64,000 nucleotides of DNA, from positions 52,734,503-52,798,502 of the forward strand of contig CM032117.1 in NCBI GenBank assembly GCA_018894105.1. Direction: 5' to 3'. The notes under the pieces are model-generated. The model did no database searches, was not told where the DNA came from, and was given only the letters and a program-made list of their open reading frames with translations. Numbering within the stretch: position 1 is the first letter of the stretch; every line of letters starts with the position of its first letter. Positions 46,290-58,520 of the stretch are shown one piece after another. The DNA is from Jacaranda mimosifolia. Its lineage: Eukaryota; Streptophyta; Magnoliopsida; Lamiales; Bignoniaceae. A program made the position numbers and the translations under genes.

Positions 46290-48701
46290 ATGAATCTTTG
46301 GTATCTAGACAGTGGATGTTCCAGACACATGACAAGAAACAAGTTATTCTTTTATGAAATACAAGAATACAATAGAGGAAATGTGTTGTTTACGAACAAC
46401 ACAAAAGGACAAATCATTGGCAAAGGAACAGTAGGTAACAAAGATGGAACTTCCATAAAAAACATTTGGCTAATAGATAGGCTGAAACATAGTCTTCTCA
46501 GCATAAGTCAACTATGTGATAATGGGTACCAGGTACACTTTAAACCTTGTAAATGTTTTGTGACCAAGCATGATGAAATTATTAGAGATATATATATATA
46601 TATATTGCATCAATTTAGATGATTTGTCCAACCAAAATGTTGAATGCCTAGTTGCTACTGATGATTCTTGCTAGACTTGGCATAGGTGTCTAGGTCATGC
46701 TAGTATGAAACTTCTAAACCATTTAGTTAAAAAGAATATAGTAACAGGCATTCCTAAAATAAAATTCACAAAAATTAGAATATGTGATGCATCCATGAAA
46801 GGTAAACAAGTAAAAACATCTTTTCAGCCAATAAATGATATTGCATCTTCCAAGCCACTAGAACTTCTGCATCTTGATCTGTATGGACCCATGAAAACAC
46901 AATCAGTTGGAGGAAATTAATATGTATTTGTCATTGTGGATGATTTTTCTCGTTATACATGGGTAATGTTTCTTTCACATAAAAATAAAGCTTTGCATCA
47001 CTTCATTACTCTCTTAAAGAACATTTAGAATGAAAATGGGCATATGATTAAAACAATCAAGAGTGATCATGGGATGAAGTTTGATGATCATAACTTCGCC
47101 ACTTTTTGTAATGATCTTGGCTATACTCATAATTTTTCTACTCCAAGAACACCCCAACAAAGCGGAGTAGTTGAAAGAAAAAATAGAGTTATACAGGAAA
47201 TGGCTCGAACAATGTTGAATGAGTATGACCTTCTAAAGCATCTCTGGGCAGAAGCAGTCAATACAGAATGTTATGTCATGAATAGAATCTTCCTAAGACC
47301 ATTCATCAAAAAGACTCTCTACGAACTCTGGGAAGGTAAGATACCTAACATATCTTATTTTCGCATATTTGGGTACAAATGTCACATCTTAAATGATAAT
47401 AGAACACCTTACAAAATTTGATCCAAAATCAGATGAAGGAATATTTGTTCGTTACTCAACAAACAGTAAAGCCTACGGAATCTTTAACAAAAGAAAAAGG
47501 ACAATACAAGAATCCATGCATCTGGTATTTGATGAAGCTGGTCCTCTACTAGCTAAGGATTCCTTGAGCATAGAAACTGCAGGTTTTGACCGGGTTATAG
47601 AAGCACTTAAGCAAGAAAGGGAAGGAGAAAAGGAAGTATCTCAAAACTTCACTGAGACAGTCTCAACTTCAAGTGGAACTTCTGGCAATGAAACAGGAGA
47701 CAAAACCAAAAAATTCAAGCATGTCTCAAGCTATCCAACAAACAACATCATTGGAGATCTAGCAGCAGGAATCACAACAAGGTCTAAAACCAAAATGAAT
47801 GAATCACATCATTCTGACTTTGTGCTTTTGTCTTATGCAGAACCATGCAACATAAATGAGGTGTTGAATGATGAATCTTGGCTGAGTGTAATGTAAGAAG
47901 AGCTTAATCAGTTTGAGAAAAACTAGTAACTCTTAAAGAAATTCCAAATGGAGGATTGTAAAGAGTCCATTATCTCCATGGCTGCATCTACAAAGCTGGA
48001 ACTTGATTCAGAAGGAAAAAGTGCGGATGAAACAACAGGGGCATGATCGGAAGCTTGTTATATTTAACTTCCAATCGCCCAAATATATTGTTTACCACCA
48101 GCTTGTGTGCCCAATTTCACAAACAACCAAAAGAATCACATCTCAAGGGTGTCAAAAGAATTCTTTGCTACCTCAAAGGGATCATCATCCATGGAATTTG
48201 GTATCCTCGATCTAAAACTTTTAATCTAGTTGGATATTCTGACGCTTACTATGTAGGATGCAAATTAATCGAAAAAGCACCACTGAAACTTGTCAACTAC
48301 TAAGCTCATATCTAGTAAGCTAGTGCACATAGAAATAAAGCATGGTAACTATGTCAACCACCGAAGCATAATACATGGCACTAGGTAATTGCCATTCACA
48401 AGTATTGTAGATGAAACAAACTCTCAGTGATTATGGTTTACAATTTTCTTGCATATTAATGTTATGTGACAACACTAGTGCCATTTGCATTACAAAAAAT
48501 CTAGTTTATCACTCGCGCACAAAGCATATAGAAATCAAGTACCATTTCATAAAAGATCATGTTCAAAAGGGTGATGTTTGCATAAATTTCATTGAAGCAA
48601 AAAATCAGTTGGATGATATATTCACTAAGCCACTTCCCAAAGATCATTTTTATTTTCTCAAAAACTACTTAGGAATCATATCTTTTCTTTTTTCATCATG
48701 A
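46290..48701 (+). pseudogene. copia 2 pol: protease, integrase, RNase H, RT core missing
   Basis: Protease keeps its active site (WYLDSGCSRHMT). GAG-pre-integrase follows (WHRCLGHASM, 46678-46720), then integrase with Asp residues in LHLDLYGP and IKSDHG and Glu in GVVERKNR. In-frame stops lie at about 46918-46920 and near 47028. A frame change at about 47400 leads to the copia linker (FDEAG and following). The RT starts (EELNQFEKN, about 47897-47925) but jumps at once to sequence that normally follows the YVDD region (LLKKFQMED, from about 47932). Roughly 290 residues, including the whole catalytic centre, are absent. RNase H remains in pieces (48043-48303 and 48411-48701) and ends with DIFTKPL. 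Confidence 0.9.
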
Positions 48702-48906
48702 AATCTGACATAACTTGCTTTGAATGAGAAGTTTTTGTATGTGTATCTTTTTTCTTCCCAAAAATACAAAAAGATCTTCAATCTAAGGTAAATGAATAAT
48801 GTCCTAATTTATTTATTTTTTTCAATTTTTAAATTTTTTTTGAGAGGGAAAATTTGGGTAATCAAATCGCCCAAAATTCTGCTTTCCTTCACATAAATCA
48901 ACGCAA

Positions 48907-48938
<32 letters not shown>

Positions 48939-49530
48939 CCCCCCCCCCCCAACCACACTTCTCACCGCATCTTCTTTGTCTAAATTCACCTCTAAATGCA
49001 AAAACAAGTAGTTGGAAGTTCCAACGCATGACATATTAAGATTTGTCCAAGCCATTGCTTCTTCTGTTGACTGTTTGGACTGCAAGATTTTTTAGCTTGC
49101 CAAAGCTTTTTGATGATGAGGGGGAGGCCTATTCTGCTATTGTTGTTTATTTAATATGATGCTTGCCCATTCTAAAAACTACCTTATTATGCTCTCAGTA
49201 CCTTATCGCTTGTTTTTCTTGGAATTCAGTACATGTGCTATTTTGTTATACTTCAAATACTATATCATTTGCTCTGCTATGCTTTTAGTCCATGTGTTAC
49301 ACTAAAATCATTTGAAGTATATAGTATTGAGCTTTTTGATAGGGGGAGAACAATGATATCCCATTTTGGCTGCCAAGGAAAGAATTATGTGTTATTTCAC
49401 ACTTGTTTCAGCTTGCTTATATCTTTAAGTATTTTTGATAGGGGGAGAAAACATCTTCTGTAATCTATGATCTAATTTCTTGAGACAAGGGGAGAATAGC
49501 AAAAAACGACATCATCAAAAAGGGAGAGAT
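48702..49530 (+). other. 3' non-coding region of copia 2 with repeated purine tracts
   Basis: Purine tracts of the form GGGGGAG or AGGGAGAG occur at about 49118-49127, 49340-49351, 49438-49450, 49487-49498 and 49517-49529. The last one, next to the 3' LTR, is the likely primary polypurine tract. A compound (TC)n-(TATC)n-(C)n microsatellite lies at 48907-48950. No env-like ORF is present. Confidence 0.65.
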
Positions 49531-50164
49531 TGTTAGGATTTCCTCCTAAGTTTACTTTTGATTATGCCTATTTTGAAATTAAATCAAGCTGATTGAAATT
49601 ATTGTGGCAAGTGCAGTTTATATGGAAACTGGCCGTTGCAACAAATCTGGAACTTTCTGTGTATAAGATGCTGCATTTTTGGTTTCTTACCATTGCACCA
49701 TTCAAGGGGAAAAATGAGCTGATGCAAAAGGAAATCACACTATGAGAATTATTCTTGAGGATTTTGTACTCAACTATTTAAAAGGAAGAATGTTTGGTGT
49801 AATATTCATGCAAGTGCTATTATGTGGGAATATGACTATTCCGTTGGTCTATAGATTGTCTTTCTCAAACTCCAGTTAAGCTTGTTGAGTGTTTACTGCA
49901 GCCTGTGAGATTTTGAGAAGTTAGCACTGCCTATTATACTTGTTCTAATAAGTTTGATTAATAAAGTATAGGATCAAAATCCTAAGCCTTTTGGCTTAGA
50001 CTGTGGATTAGGCTCGCCAAATCACTATAATTATCTTGTCTCTTTTATTTATCATTTCTGCTATCTCTGGAATTTCTGTTATATCTAGAAGTTCCAGTTT
50101 ATTTTCTGATATACTATTTGACTCATTTGAGTCCTTTTTCCTTTTGGGACCCTATACTCTTTCA
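49531..50164 (+). repeat. 3' LTR of copia element 2
   Basis: Starts TGTTAGGATT directly after the purine tract and ends CTCTTTCA, followed by AAAAG. Confidence 0.93.
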
Positions 50165-50297
50165 AAAAGAATTTATAAGATTCTAACATCTTATTTTTGA
50201 ATCTTATAAGTTATTTCGTAAAAAATTTATCAAATATTTTTTAACATCTTACAAGATATTTTAAAAAACTTATGAGTTCATTGAAACACCCTCTTAT
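50165..50297. repeat. MITE family 1, right end interrupted by copia 2
   Basis: Begins with GAATTTATAAGATTCTAACA, which continues the CTTACTTTTTTT sequence found just left of copia 2 (about 43998-44018) exactly as in the copy at 27767-28023. It ends AAACACCCTCTT, the complement of the family's left end. Confidence 0.6.
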
Positions 50298-51245
50298 AAT
50301 GCTTCAGCTATATAGCGTAATGGCACTGATGCTAGAAACCTATATTATTTAGTATAAGGAGACAAACACCAAACTCCAATGCATACGGGTGAATTGCAAG
50401 GTGACCCACAAACAATTAACTTATATTGGGATCTCAAATTTTAGTGAGAAAAATATTAAGGACTTTTTTTTTCCGTACTTCAAACTATGTGACTTTGTAT
50501 TTTAATTTTTGTACATTTGCATTTTCCTCCTCTTTTTCCTTACTGAATTCCTTGATCCAGACATTGCATTAAGTGTCTCACGTATGATAATGCAAATTTC
50601 CTGCACATCTCCAGCTCACCTGCCTGCCCAGGCAAGGCCAAAAGACTCACCTATCTAACATAAGATGAAAAACGAGGTCGAAAACGTAACATGAAAAGAG
50701 ATTCATATAAGATCTTTATGCAAAAATGTCCTGCTCAAGTCTGAAGACTAATGAATATAGAGGTCTCTTCCATTTGAACCAAAATGTTAAACGAGCCTAA
50801 AAATTTTATAAAATATTTTATAATATTTTAAGAGAGTAATAAGATATGTAAAAGTGTTAGACAAAAAATTTAGGACCTGATCTTATTAACTGTCAAAATA
50901 AAATGTTGAGATATTATATATATTTTTCTAAAAAAGTAAAGAATATTTATTTTATTTTAAAAAAATTTACAAACTCCTCCAATTTTGATTATTTTAATTA
51001 TATACAATTGTTATTATTATCATATTATAAATATCACAATCTTATTTATCCAAATAATTCAAAAAATTATATATTTTCAAAATGAAATTTAATATTTTAC
51101 AAACTCTAGAACATTGATGAATTCCTTGTGGAGTTTCTGAAGCTAGAACTTTGACTAACAATTTTATTGCTAAATTTTCTCAATTTATCAACATTGACAT
51201 GGCACAACTAATAATATGTACACAAATGAGGAGTATGCCTTCAAA
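50298..51245. other. Intergenic, no supported gene
   Basis: AT-rich with short ORFs lacking domains. A slightly G+C-richer patch at 50560-50690 has no usable frame. Confidence 0.5.
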
Positions 51246-52083
51246 CCACACCGTAAATTCTCTATTTCACTTGATTTTTTTTTTTTATTTCAACTTAATA
51301 AATATATGTTAAATGTATCTGATTTTCAATCAATTACCTTTATAAAAAAATATTTAATATACCTAATATATATTCATATAATCTATACTATTATAGAAGA
51401 GAAGCCCTTTTTTGTCTCTAAAAGGAAAGTTATTTTATTTACTTTTGTGAATTTCACCTTTAAATTTTCTCTAATACAAACATAGAAATATAAAATTAAG
51501 GATGAAATTGTAAATTTATGTATACTCGATAGTTATGATACCAATTTTCAGATGTACCTAATTTATCCTCTTAATTATCTCACACATTCAATTAAACCAG
51601 GTTAAAATCATAAAATAATGTCCAAACAACCACTCATCTATCAAGTAACTCCTATTATTCCTCCTACAGCCATCAATATACTAAAAAATTCTTAAAATCT
51701 CTCCTACAATCACTTATATACTCCAAAACATCCATTATTTTTTCTATAGCATGTATTCAAAAACTCTCATTATTTTTATCATATGAAATTTCATTAATTT
51801 CTTGGAGCAAAATAGTTTTGAGGTGCATAGCAATGATATCTATTAATTTTCTATTAAAATGGAGGACGTCCATAAGATGAATATATGATACAATCCATAA
51901 CAATGATATTTAATTTATATCTAAAATGAGATACGTGATGTTTTTTAAATTACATAAATAATGTATTATTCGTAATATATTTTTACATAAATAGTGTATT
52001 TTTTGTAACATAATTTATGCGCATGAGTATCACGTGCAACTACTGCTAGTAAAATTTAAATTAAAAATAGAGGATCCAAACAA
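51246..52083. repeat. MITE family 3, split by a Helitron
   Basis: The left part (51246-51381: TCTCTATTTCACTTG...TTTTCAATCAATTACC...AAATATTTAATAT) and the right part (52050-52083: TAAAATTTAAATTAAAAATA, GAGGATCC) align with successive parts of the intact copy at 63776-63954 once the Helitron at 51382-52049 is removed. Confidence 0.6.
51382..52049 (+). mobile_element. Small non-autonomous Helitron
   Basis: Starts TCTATACTATTATAGAAG and ends TACTGCTAG, inserted between A (51381) and T (52050). A hairpin TGCGCATGA-gta-TCACGTGCA (one wobble, one mismatch) ends about eight bases before CTAG. Removing the element restores a MITE family 3 copy. It is 668 bases long and codes for nothing. Confidence 0.75.
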
Positions 52084-53307
52084 CGGAGCCAATATTCTAC
52101 CCCTTCACATTAAGTTGGTCTATTCATGTTCATCGCATCTTTCCACAAGGGTCATATTTCCGGAGGTCTTGCAAAGAAGAGAGCAGCAGGGAAAAACTTG
52201 GGTGTTAGAGACATGGAAAAAAAGTTAAAATTTTCTGGAACGGACCACTCGGAATGAAATTCTGGATTAAGTCCTAAGGTCTATGTATAAAAATTTAAAA
52301 ATGAAAGTCTCCAAAAGTAGTTTAAATTGTTCTGTGGGGAATATTTGTCAATATGCCTTTGGGAACTTAATTACCAGACAAAAAGTTGCCTAGATAGATC
52401 AGGAGCCTCTTACCTTTTGAGATCACCAAAGGATGCAACAGTCCCACATTTGCATTCAGTAGTCAGAATATTATATTGTGGTAGACTGTATATTGTTACA
52501 AAAATGACTATCTCAATGGCCAGCTTAATTACTTCAAAAAACAAAAACAAAAAATACTTATTATTTATAACTCAATAACATTTTTAAAATAATTCATTAT
52601 GTTTGACAGTACTTTATCAAACACTAATATATCTTTAATACGTATATGACGTGTAACATGGTAAGTTTATGAATAAAATAAAAATAAAAATAATTGACAT
52701 ATTTGAGGACAAGTCAATCTGTCATCGACGTAGTATTCAACGGATTTTTGTTTTTTTTAAATGTTTGAATAACAAAAAGATTACTTAAACATTAAAAATA
52801 GTAAGTTATTCAAAATTATTCTCTCTCTCTCTCTCTACATATATATATTTCTATATAAAGTCGCAATTCTTTTTTTTTTTCCTTTCAAGTACACGTAAAG
52901 TTTACATATTACATTAGTAAAGTTCTAATACAATTTCGAGCATATATATTAGAATATTATGTCCCATAGATTATATTTATATATCATATTATTTAACTAA
53001 TATAAAATTTGTTTGTCAATATTATTTGTTATATAATATTTAAGTAGTTTATCATGTTGGCTATTGAAAACTTGTATCAAAAAAATTGTACCCCAATGAA
53101 AAATCATGTCGAGAAATGTAAATCTATATATGAAGACTTGTTTCCTTGATGGAAGGAAATTTATAAATTCCCTAATCCACCTTCCTAGAGAGACCCCATT
53201 TTTTTGGTTAATTATAACCGAAATTCAGTAACCAAAATTTCTATTATAACCCCCTCACCTATGTATAATAATCTTATACGAGTTATTGTTCATTAGATTA
53301 CATGCAA
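52084..53307. other. Intergenic, no supported gene
   Basis: Contains a weak patch at 52330-52520 with an 83-codon ORF of no recognised family, and a (TC)n run near 52821-52838. Confidence 0.45.
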
Positions 53308-53407
53308 GGAAATATTTATAAAAAAATATTTACTACACATATCATATATTTATGAAATAAATAAAAAATAAAATATATATTAAAATAGAAGATCTAAACT
53401 GAGTAAC
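53308..53407. repeat. MITE family 3, partial copy
   Basis: Matches the right half of the copy at 63776-63954, from AAAAAAATATTTA..ACACATATCATATAT through AGAAGATCTAAACTGAGT. Confidence 0.5.
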
Positions 53408-53516
53408 ACCAAATAGCCTGCGGAGCCATTTATGTCTCTAATATATGCTTCAGTAAATATATAGTCATTAAAAATTATCTGACTACCAACACAGAAAATC
53501 CATTAATGTAGATTTA

Positions 53517-53810
53517 GAGGGTGTTTGGCTAAACTTATTTTAAACATCTTATAAGCTCCTACATCTTATAAGATGTTTTTAGAGCTTATAAGATGTTAGA
53601 TCTTATTTTTAAAATAAGTTGTTGAAGCATTTTGATAAAATAAGATTTTTGAGCTTATAAGATATTAATAGTGACAATTTTGTTATTAAAATGGTTAAAA
53701 ATGTAGGAGCTTGTTAAGATCTCAAAAATAAGTTGGAGTCTTCTTACTTTTTTTAAAAGAGCTTACGCTCCTCACATCTTATTTTAGGATCTTATAAACT
53801 CTTTTTCAGA
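53517..53810. repeat. MITE family 1, longest copy
   Basis: Starts GAGGGTGTTTGGCTAAACTT, with repeated AGCTTATAAGATGTT motifs in both orientations. The right end is truncated near CTCTTTTTC relative to the copy ending at 50297. Confidence 0.6.
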
Positions 53811-53966
53811 AAAAAAAATTACCAAAAGTTAGCTGACCTTAGTGAATAAATTAGCTGACCTTGCCGACTTATTAACTGCAAATTATAAACTCCGAATGAA
53901 AATTTTTCCTGAAAAAAGTTAGCTAACTTAGAAGATAAATATGGCAAAAGACTCTATATATTTGCG

Positions 53967-54140
53967 ATTTAAATCTTCTATTTCATTTTATATTCTATCT
54001 TCTATTTCATTTTATAAATATATGACACGTCTATTAAATATTTTTTATAAAAATAATTAATTAAAAATCAAATATATTTGAAATAAATATAACAAGTTAA
54101 AATAGAAAATGGAATAAAAAATGAAATAGATGATTCAAAA
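53967..54140. repeat. MITE family 3, complete copy
   Basis: The left end ATCTTCTATTTCATTTTAT and the right end, in reverse complement, ATCATCTATTTCATTTTTT form inverted repeats around AT-rich sequence with TTAAATATTTTTTATAAAAA. Confidence 0.6.
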
Positions 54141-55291
54141 TAATATATCTGACTGAAGGGTTTCTATACGAGGAAAAGAAAAGGAAAGAAGCATCCCATT
54201 TTATTTGTCGTACTTTACAATCATGGTGTGTCCGGCACTGGGCTCTTTTACGTCAACAACAAGTAACCATAAACGGGATTTTTCAGCTTTTTCACCAATT
54301 TTTCTTTTCCCTTTTTCTCCAAAACTGCTCAGTACATATTCTACAGATGCAAGAATGAGCGTTATATTTCTATTTTAAGACAAAACTTCACCTTATTACG
54401 TGTCTATCTCTTTCAACGCAAAAGAATTTGCTGATATAACAAATTAGGACGGCTCTCTTTCTGTTTGTTTGGACCACCAGGACATAATTTTTGTGGTTGT
54501 TTCTGTTGGGGGGGATGAACTTTAACAGTAGTGAAAGTAAAGTTAGGCAATTAAAGAAGAAGAGGAGACTCTGGAAAAAGATTTTGATTGCTTAATATAT
54601 TCAGTATTTTTAATAATTAGATAATGCAATGATGATTAGACTCCCAACTATTTCAGATGCCAATCAAGATTGAAGAACCTCAATCCGAAAGATCAGTGGA
54701 AGGACTTGGTGGTCCTGCAGGCAAAAAGTTCATCACATTTAACAATATTGCCATATTTTATTCATAATGATCAGGATATTATATATAGTTTCTAATGGTA
54801 GTACTGATGTGTTGAAGATTTAGATTTTGTTAAAGCCAGATATCTTGGTTGCTCAATCATGAAGGTTTCTTCTAAGTGCAATATATCAGTTGGTTTAGGA
54901 GTTAGTGAGTTGGGTATATATTTCCAACCTTCCACTAGCTTTAATTTGTGAAATAAAATTTAAGCATTTATACGAATATTTATAATGGTAGGCTCAAAAG
55001 ATCCTTCAAGTGCAATTCGACTATGCAAAGCATGATTTGCGCTGCCAGGACTAATAACCATTAAGACAATAAAATATGGGTCGATCGACTAATTGAAAAA
55101 TGATTAAATAAGTACAAAAGATTATGCCCATTTCAATTCATTTTGCTGATGATAAGAAACCTGATAATGATTTCTTCTTTATCAACAACCGAAAGGCTGC
55201 ATTTGGTTGGTTAAATTTGCATGCATGTCTCGTCAAGAAAGAAATTTTGTACCTGTTGACAAAAATATGGGTAAAAAAATAGTAGAATGCC
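54141..55291. other. Intergenic, downstream of the receptor kinase
   Basis: No gene is supported. A small region of balanced composition (54180-54560) has no domain-bearing frame. Confidence 0.45.
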
Positions 55292-55297
55292 TTTATT
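55292..55297 (-). terminator. Possible polyadenylation signal of the receptor kinase gene
   Basis: AATAAA on the minus strand, about 165 bases downstream of the stop codon, a reasonable plant 3'UTR length. Confidence 0.3.
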
Positions 55298-55305
55298 TAT
55301 CAGAA

Positions 55306-55450
55306 ACGCTACAAGAAATTTCGGCTTATCCAACAGAATTTTTCTATGAAAAAACCAAAATTTCCATCAGAAATATTAATTTTTCGATAATCTTCAGATG
55401 GAATGATGTTGGTCGGAGAAACCCTTGTCGTAAATTTTTTGGGACAAAAA
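55306..55450. repeat. CACTA-type end fragment in the 3' flank of the kinase gene
   Basis: GCTACAAGAAATTTCGGCTT resembles the CACTACAAGAAATTTCGG ends of plant CACTA and derived MITEs, and the following CCATCAGAAATATT and TGTTGGTCGGA phrases fit their subterminal repeats. The second end was not found. Confidence 0.4.
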
Positions 55451-55460
55451 GAACAGCTTA

Positions 55461-58400
55461 TTAATTTGTTGAAATTTGTCCAATGGCTGAGGCTGATGAA
55501 CGGCTACAGAGATACTGCTTCAATAGGGTGACTTCATGAGCAACATCCAGCATAGCCGGCCTGGCTGCTGGATTATACTGCGTGCAGATTAGGCCGAGTT
55601 CTATCAGTTCTAAGATGATGTCACCCCATATCTTCCTGTCAAATGGAACCATGCCACGTGGCGCACACCTCACCATGGCTTCTTCCACAATTGGCGCGAG
55701 CTTGTTGGGGTATCGACTCTTAACCCATTCATGCATACTTGAACCTTCTTGGAAGAGGACATCTGTGGGCCGTTTCCCTGTTAAAATCTCTAATAAAAGA
55801 ACTCCATAGCTATAGACATCTCCTTGTGGTGAAGCATTCTTTCCCATTCCATATTCTGCCATTGAAAATTCACAAAAAGAAAAACAAAATAATCACTTTT
55901 CTGGTTATAATTACACTTAAAAACTGATTAAGACATGATGTAAGGTAAATAATAATAAGTAATTTTACACACCAGGAGCAATATAACCAACTGAGCCACA
56001 TAGCAAACCATCTGTAGAGTCATAGGAAGCTGAATCATCGACAGAATCAGCACTCTCATCAGCACCTTTTACCAATCTTGCTATACCAAAATCAGTGACC
56101 AAAGCCGTCATATCGTCGTCAAGAAGAATATTGCTTGGTTTAAGATCACAGTGGACTACCTTGACAGGAGCATAGTGGTGCAAATAGGCCATCCCTTCTG
56201 CCACATCACTGCAAATGCTCACCAGCTGAATCAAATCCAGCCCATGTTTCAATCCATGGGTTGGATACAGATGATTCTCAAGGCTTCCATTTGGCATCAA
56301 TGGAAGAACAAGGGCCTTAAAATCTGGCCTGCTGCAAGTTGTTATAATCCTGATCAAGTTTCTGTGCCTGGTTCTTTTCAAAACCTGGCACTCCCTCTTA
56401 AAGCTGCCTGAAATTTCTCCAGCTGCTTTAGAATGAAGAACCTTAACAGCTATCCTTGTGTTGTCTCGAAGAACTCCTTTGTAAACATGGCCAAATCTGC
56501 CTGATCCAATCAGGCTTGACCCACTGAATCCTCCGGTGGCTTCAATAAGCTGCCGACGAGAAATTCTTGGGTATTTTTTCTCTTCTGATCTTGCTTCTTC
56601 CTCATCTTTAACGGCCTTACCATTTAAAATGGGCAGTTGCCTTCTGAACTTTGATCTTAATACTAGAGGATATCCCACTACACAGAAAATGGGAGTGATC
56701 AGTAATGAGAGGAGAATTGCCATCAAGAAATGGCGAGTCTGCTTTCTGTGGCATTGTCGAAGACCCTTAATCGAACCACAAAGGCCATCATTTCCCAGGA
56801 AAGAATTGATTATTAGTGATGAAAATGCTCCCTTGTTAGTTATGTTCCCCCAGAAGTTGTTGTAAGAAAAGTTCATCAGCTTCAGAGTTGATGATGTCTG
56901 AAGAGATTGTGGTAACTCCCCATTCAACTGATTGAAGGACACATCGAGTTCTTTGAGATAAGGCAAATTGCCTATAGAAGCTGGAAATTGTCCTTCCAAA
57001 CTGTTACGCGATAAATTGAGATACTCTAGAGCAATACAGCTTCCAAGTTGTGAAGGCAATGCACTAGACAGATTGTTTGAAGATAGATCAATGGCTAACA
57101 CCATATCCATTTTGCTCAGCTCCAAAGGAATATGCCCATGCAGGAGATTGCTGGACAAGTTCAAATACAACTTCAAACTGATCAAACCAGCAACTTCACT
57201 TGGAATTGTCCCTGAAATTTTATTATTAGAAAGATCAAGAATTTCTAAGTTTATGCATTTTCCCAGGCTCGGGGGAATGGGCCCTGAGAGCTGGTTTTCA
57301 TAGAGCAGAAGTCTTCTTAGCTGCAGAAGATTAGCAAAGCTATCAGGGATTGTACCAGAAAGCTTGTTATTAGACAAGTCGAGAAGACCTAAATGAGGCA
57401 TATTGCCAAAGGCAGATGGAATGTGGCCGGAGAGCGAATTATTCGACAAATATAGCCTCTCCAGTCTTCCCATTTGGCATAGTTCAGAAGGTATTGAGCC
57501 ATTCAGGAGATTGCTAGACAAGTTGAGGAGGGTAAGATTGGCAAGATTGGAAATCTGTGGGGGTATTTGACCATAAAGAAGATTAGTATCAAGATTAATC
57601 TGTACAAGAGTAGAGAGATCACCAATAATAGAAGGCAACTCTCCTCCAAGGTAATTTCCAGCCAAATCAATTTCTTGCAAGTTAGAGGAATTAACTAAAG
57701 ATGCAAAAAAGGGTTTGAGGTCAGTATTACCAGTATGACTTGAGAAGTGGTTGTAGGACATGTAAAGAAACTTCAAATGTGGCATATTACTCAAAATCTT
57801 GGATGGCAACTCTCCGGTGAGTAGATTCGACTCTAAGTCAAGCCACTCCAGTTTCGTAGAGTTTGAAAGGGCCAGAGGAACTTCCCCCACGAGACGATTC
57901 GACCAAAGAAGGAGATACTTTAGCTCTCTAAGCTCACATTGATTCTTCAAAGGGATTTCACCCCTAAGTGAGTTGTTGGATAGGTCTAAATATTGCAAAG
58001 AAGAGGATCCATTGCACAATAGTGACACAGGAATTTCACCAACCAGCTTATTACTTCCCAGATTAAGATATACTAATTTCTGAAGAAATCCCACCTCAGC
58101 AGGAATCATCCCTTTAAGAAGATTGGATGATAAGCTGAGCTCTTTGAGCTGGTAAAGAAAACCGAGCTCAGCCGGAATCCGGCCTTCAAAGAAGTTGCCA
58201 GACAAATCAAGAATTGCTAACTGTGAAAGATTGAAAAGGGCTGGTGAAATGGTGCCCCGGAGGGACTTGTGACTTAGATTGAGCTCTACGACTCTATTTC
58301 TATTCATATCACACCCTACACCTGACCATTTGCATAAGGGAATATCAGAAGAATTCCAACTGGCTAAAGCATGTTCAGGGTCATCGGTGATTCCAGACAT

Positions 58401-58520
58401 GAAAGATAGAAGGGAAGCACAATCGACGTTCAGGATTTGAGCATCATTTTCAGAATGTACCACATAGAAAACTATGATCAGAGAAAGTAAATCGAACTTG
58501 GAAAATTTGTAGTACCCCAT
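55461..58520 (-). CDS. LRR receptor-like serine/threonine kinase, non-RD
   Basis: Two exons (58520-55973 and 55855-55461) with a 117-base GT-AG intron encode 980 residues. The intron splits the Glu codon of the kinase APE motif (AP|EYGMG). Order: signal peptide (about 1-23), LRRNT cap with the CxWxGVxC-type sequence CKWSGVGC, about 20 LRRs of the plant LxxLxLSxNxLxGxIP type, a transmembrane helix (about 595-620, FLMAILLSLLITPIFCVVG), then a cytoplasmic kinase (about 664-955). Visible kinase motifs are the glycine loop IGSGRFGHVYKG, Lys in AVKVL, the catalytic loop HCDLKPSN, and DFG. The loop has Cys before Asp instead of Arg, the non-RD class that includes many immune receptors. It is closest in layout to the group of Arabidopsis At2g24130. 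It should sit in the plasma membrane and sense an extracellular ligand, which is unknown. No lesion is seen. Confidence 0.95.
55856..55972 (-). other. Intron of the receptor kinase gene
   Basis: The donor is CCTG|GTGTGTAAAA and the acceptor TTTTCAATGGCAG on the minus strand. Splicing joins GCT CCT G to AA TAT, restoring the conserved APEYG sequence. Confidence 0.9.

Larger units (their letters stand above)
44019..50164 (+). mobile_element. Ty1/copia LTR retrotransposon 2, RT deleted
   Basis: A 6.15 kb element with LTRs of about 635 bases, both starting TGTTAGGATTTCCTCCTAAG. Flanks TAAAG and AAAAG are a target duplication with one mismatch. gag, protease, integrase and RNase H are present in copia order, but most of the RT is missing. 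By eye the LTRs differ at roughly 9-10 percent of positions. The zinc-knuckle layout and repeated purine tracts upstream of the 3' LTR suggest the SIRE/Maximus lineage; this is inference. Confidence 0.95.

Noticed and set aside
56151..57303. Plus-strand ORFs over the receptor kinase gene
   Set aside because: Antisense shadows of the LRR and kinase frame.
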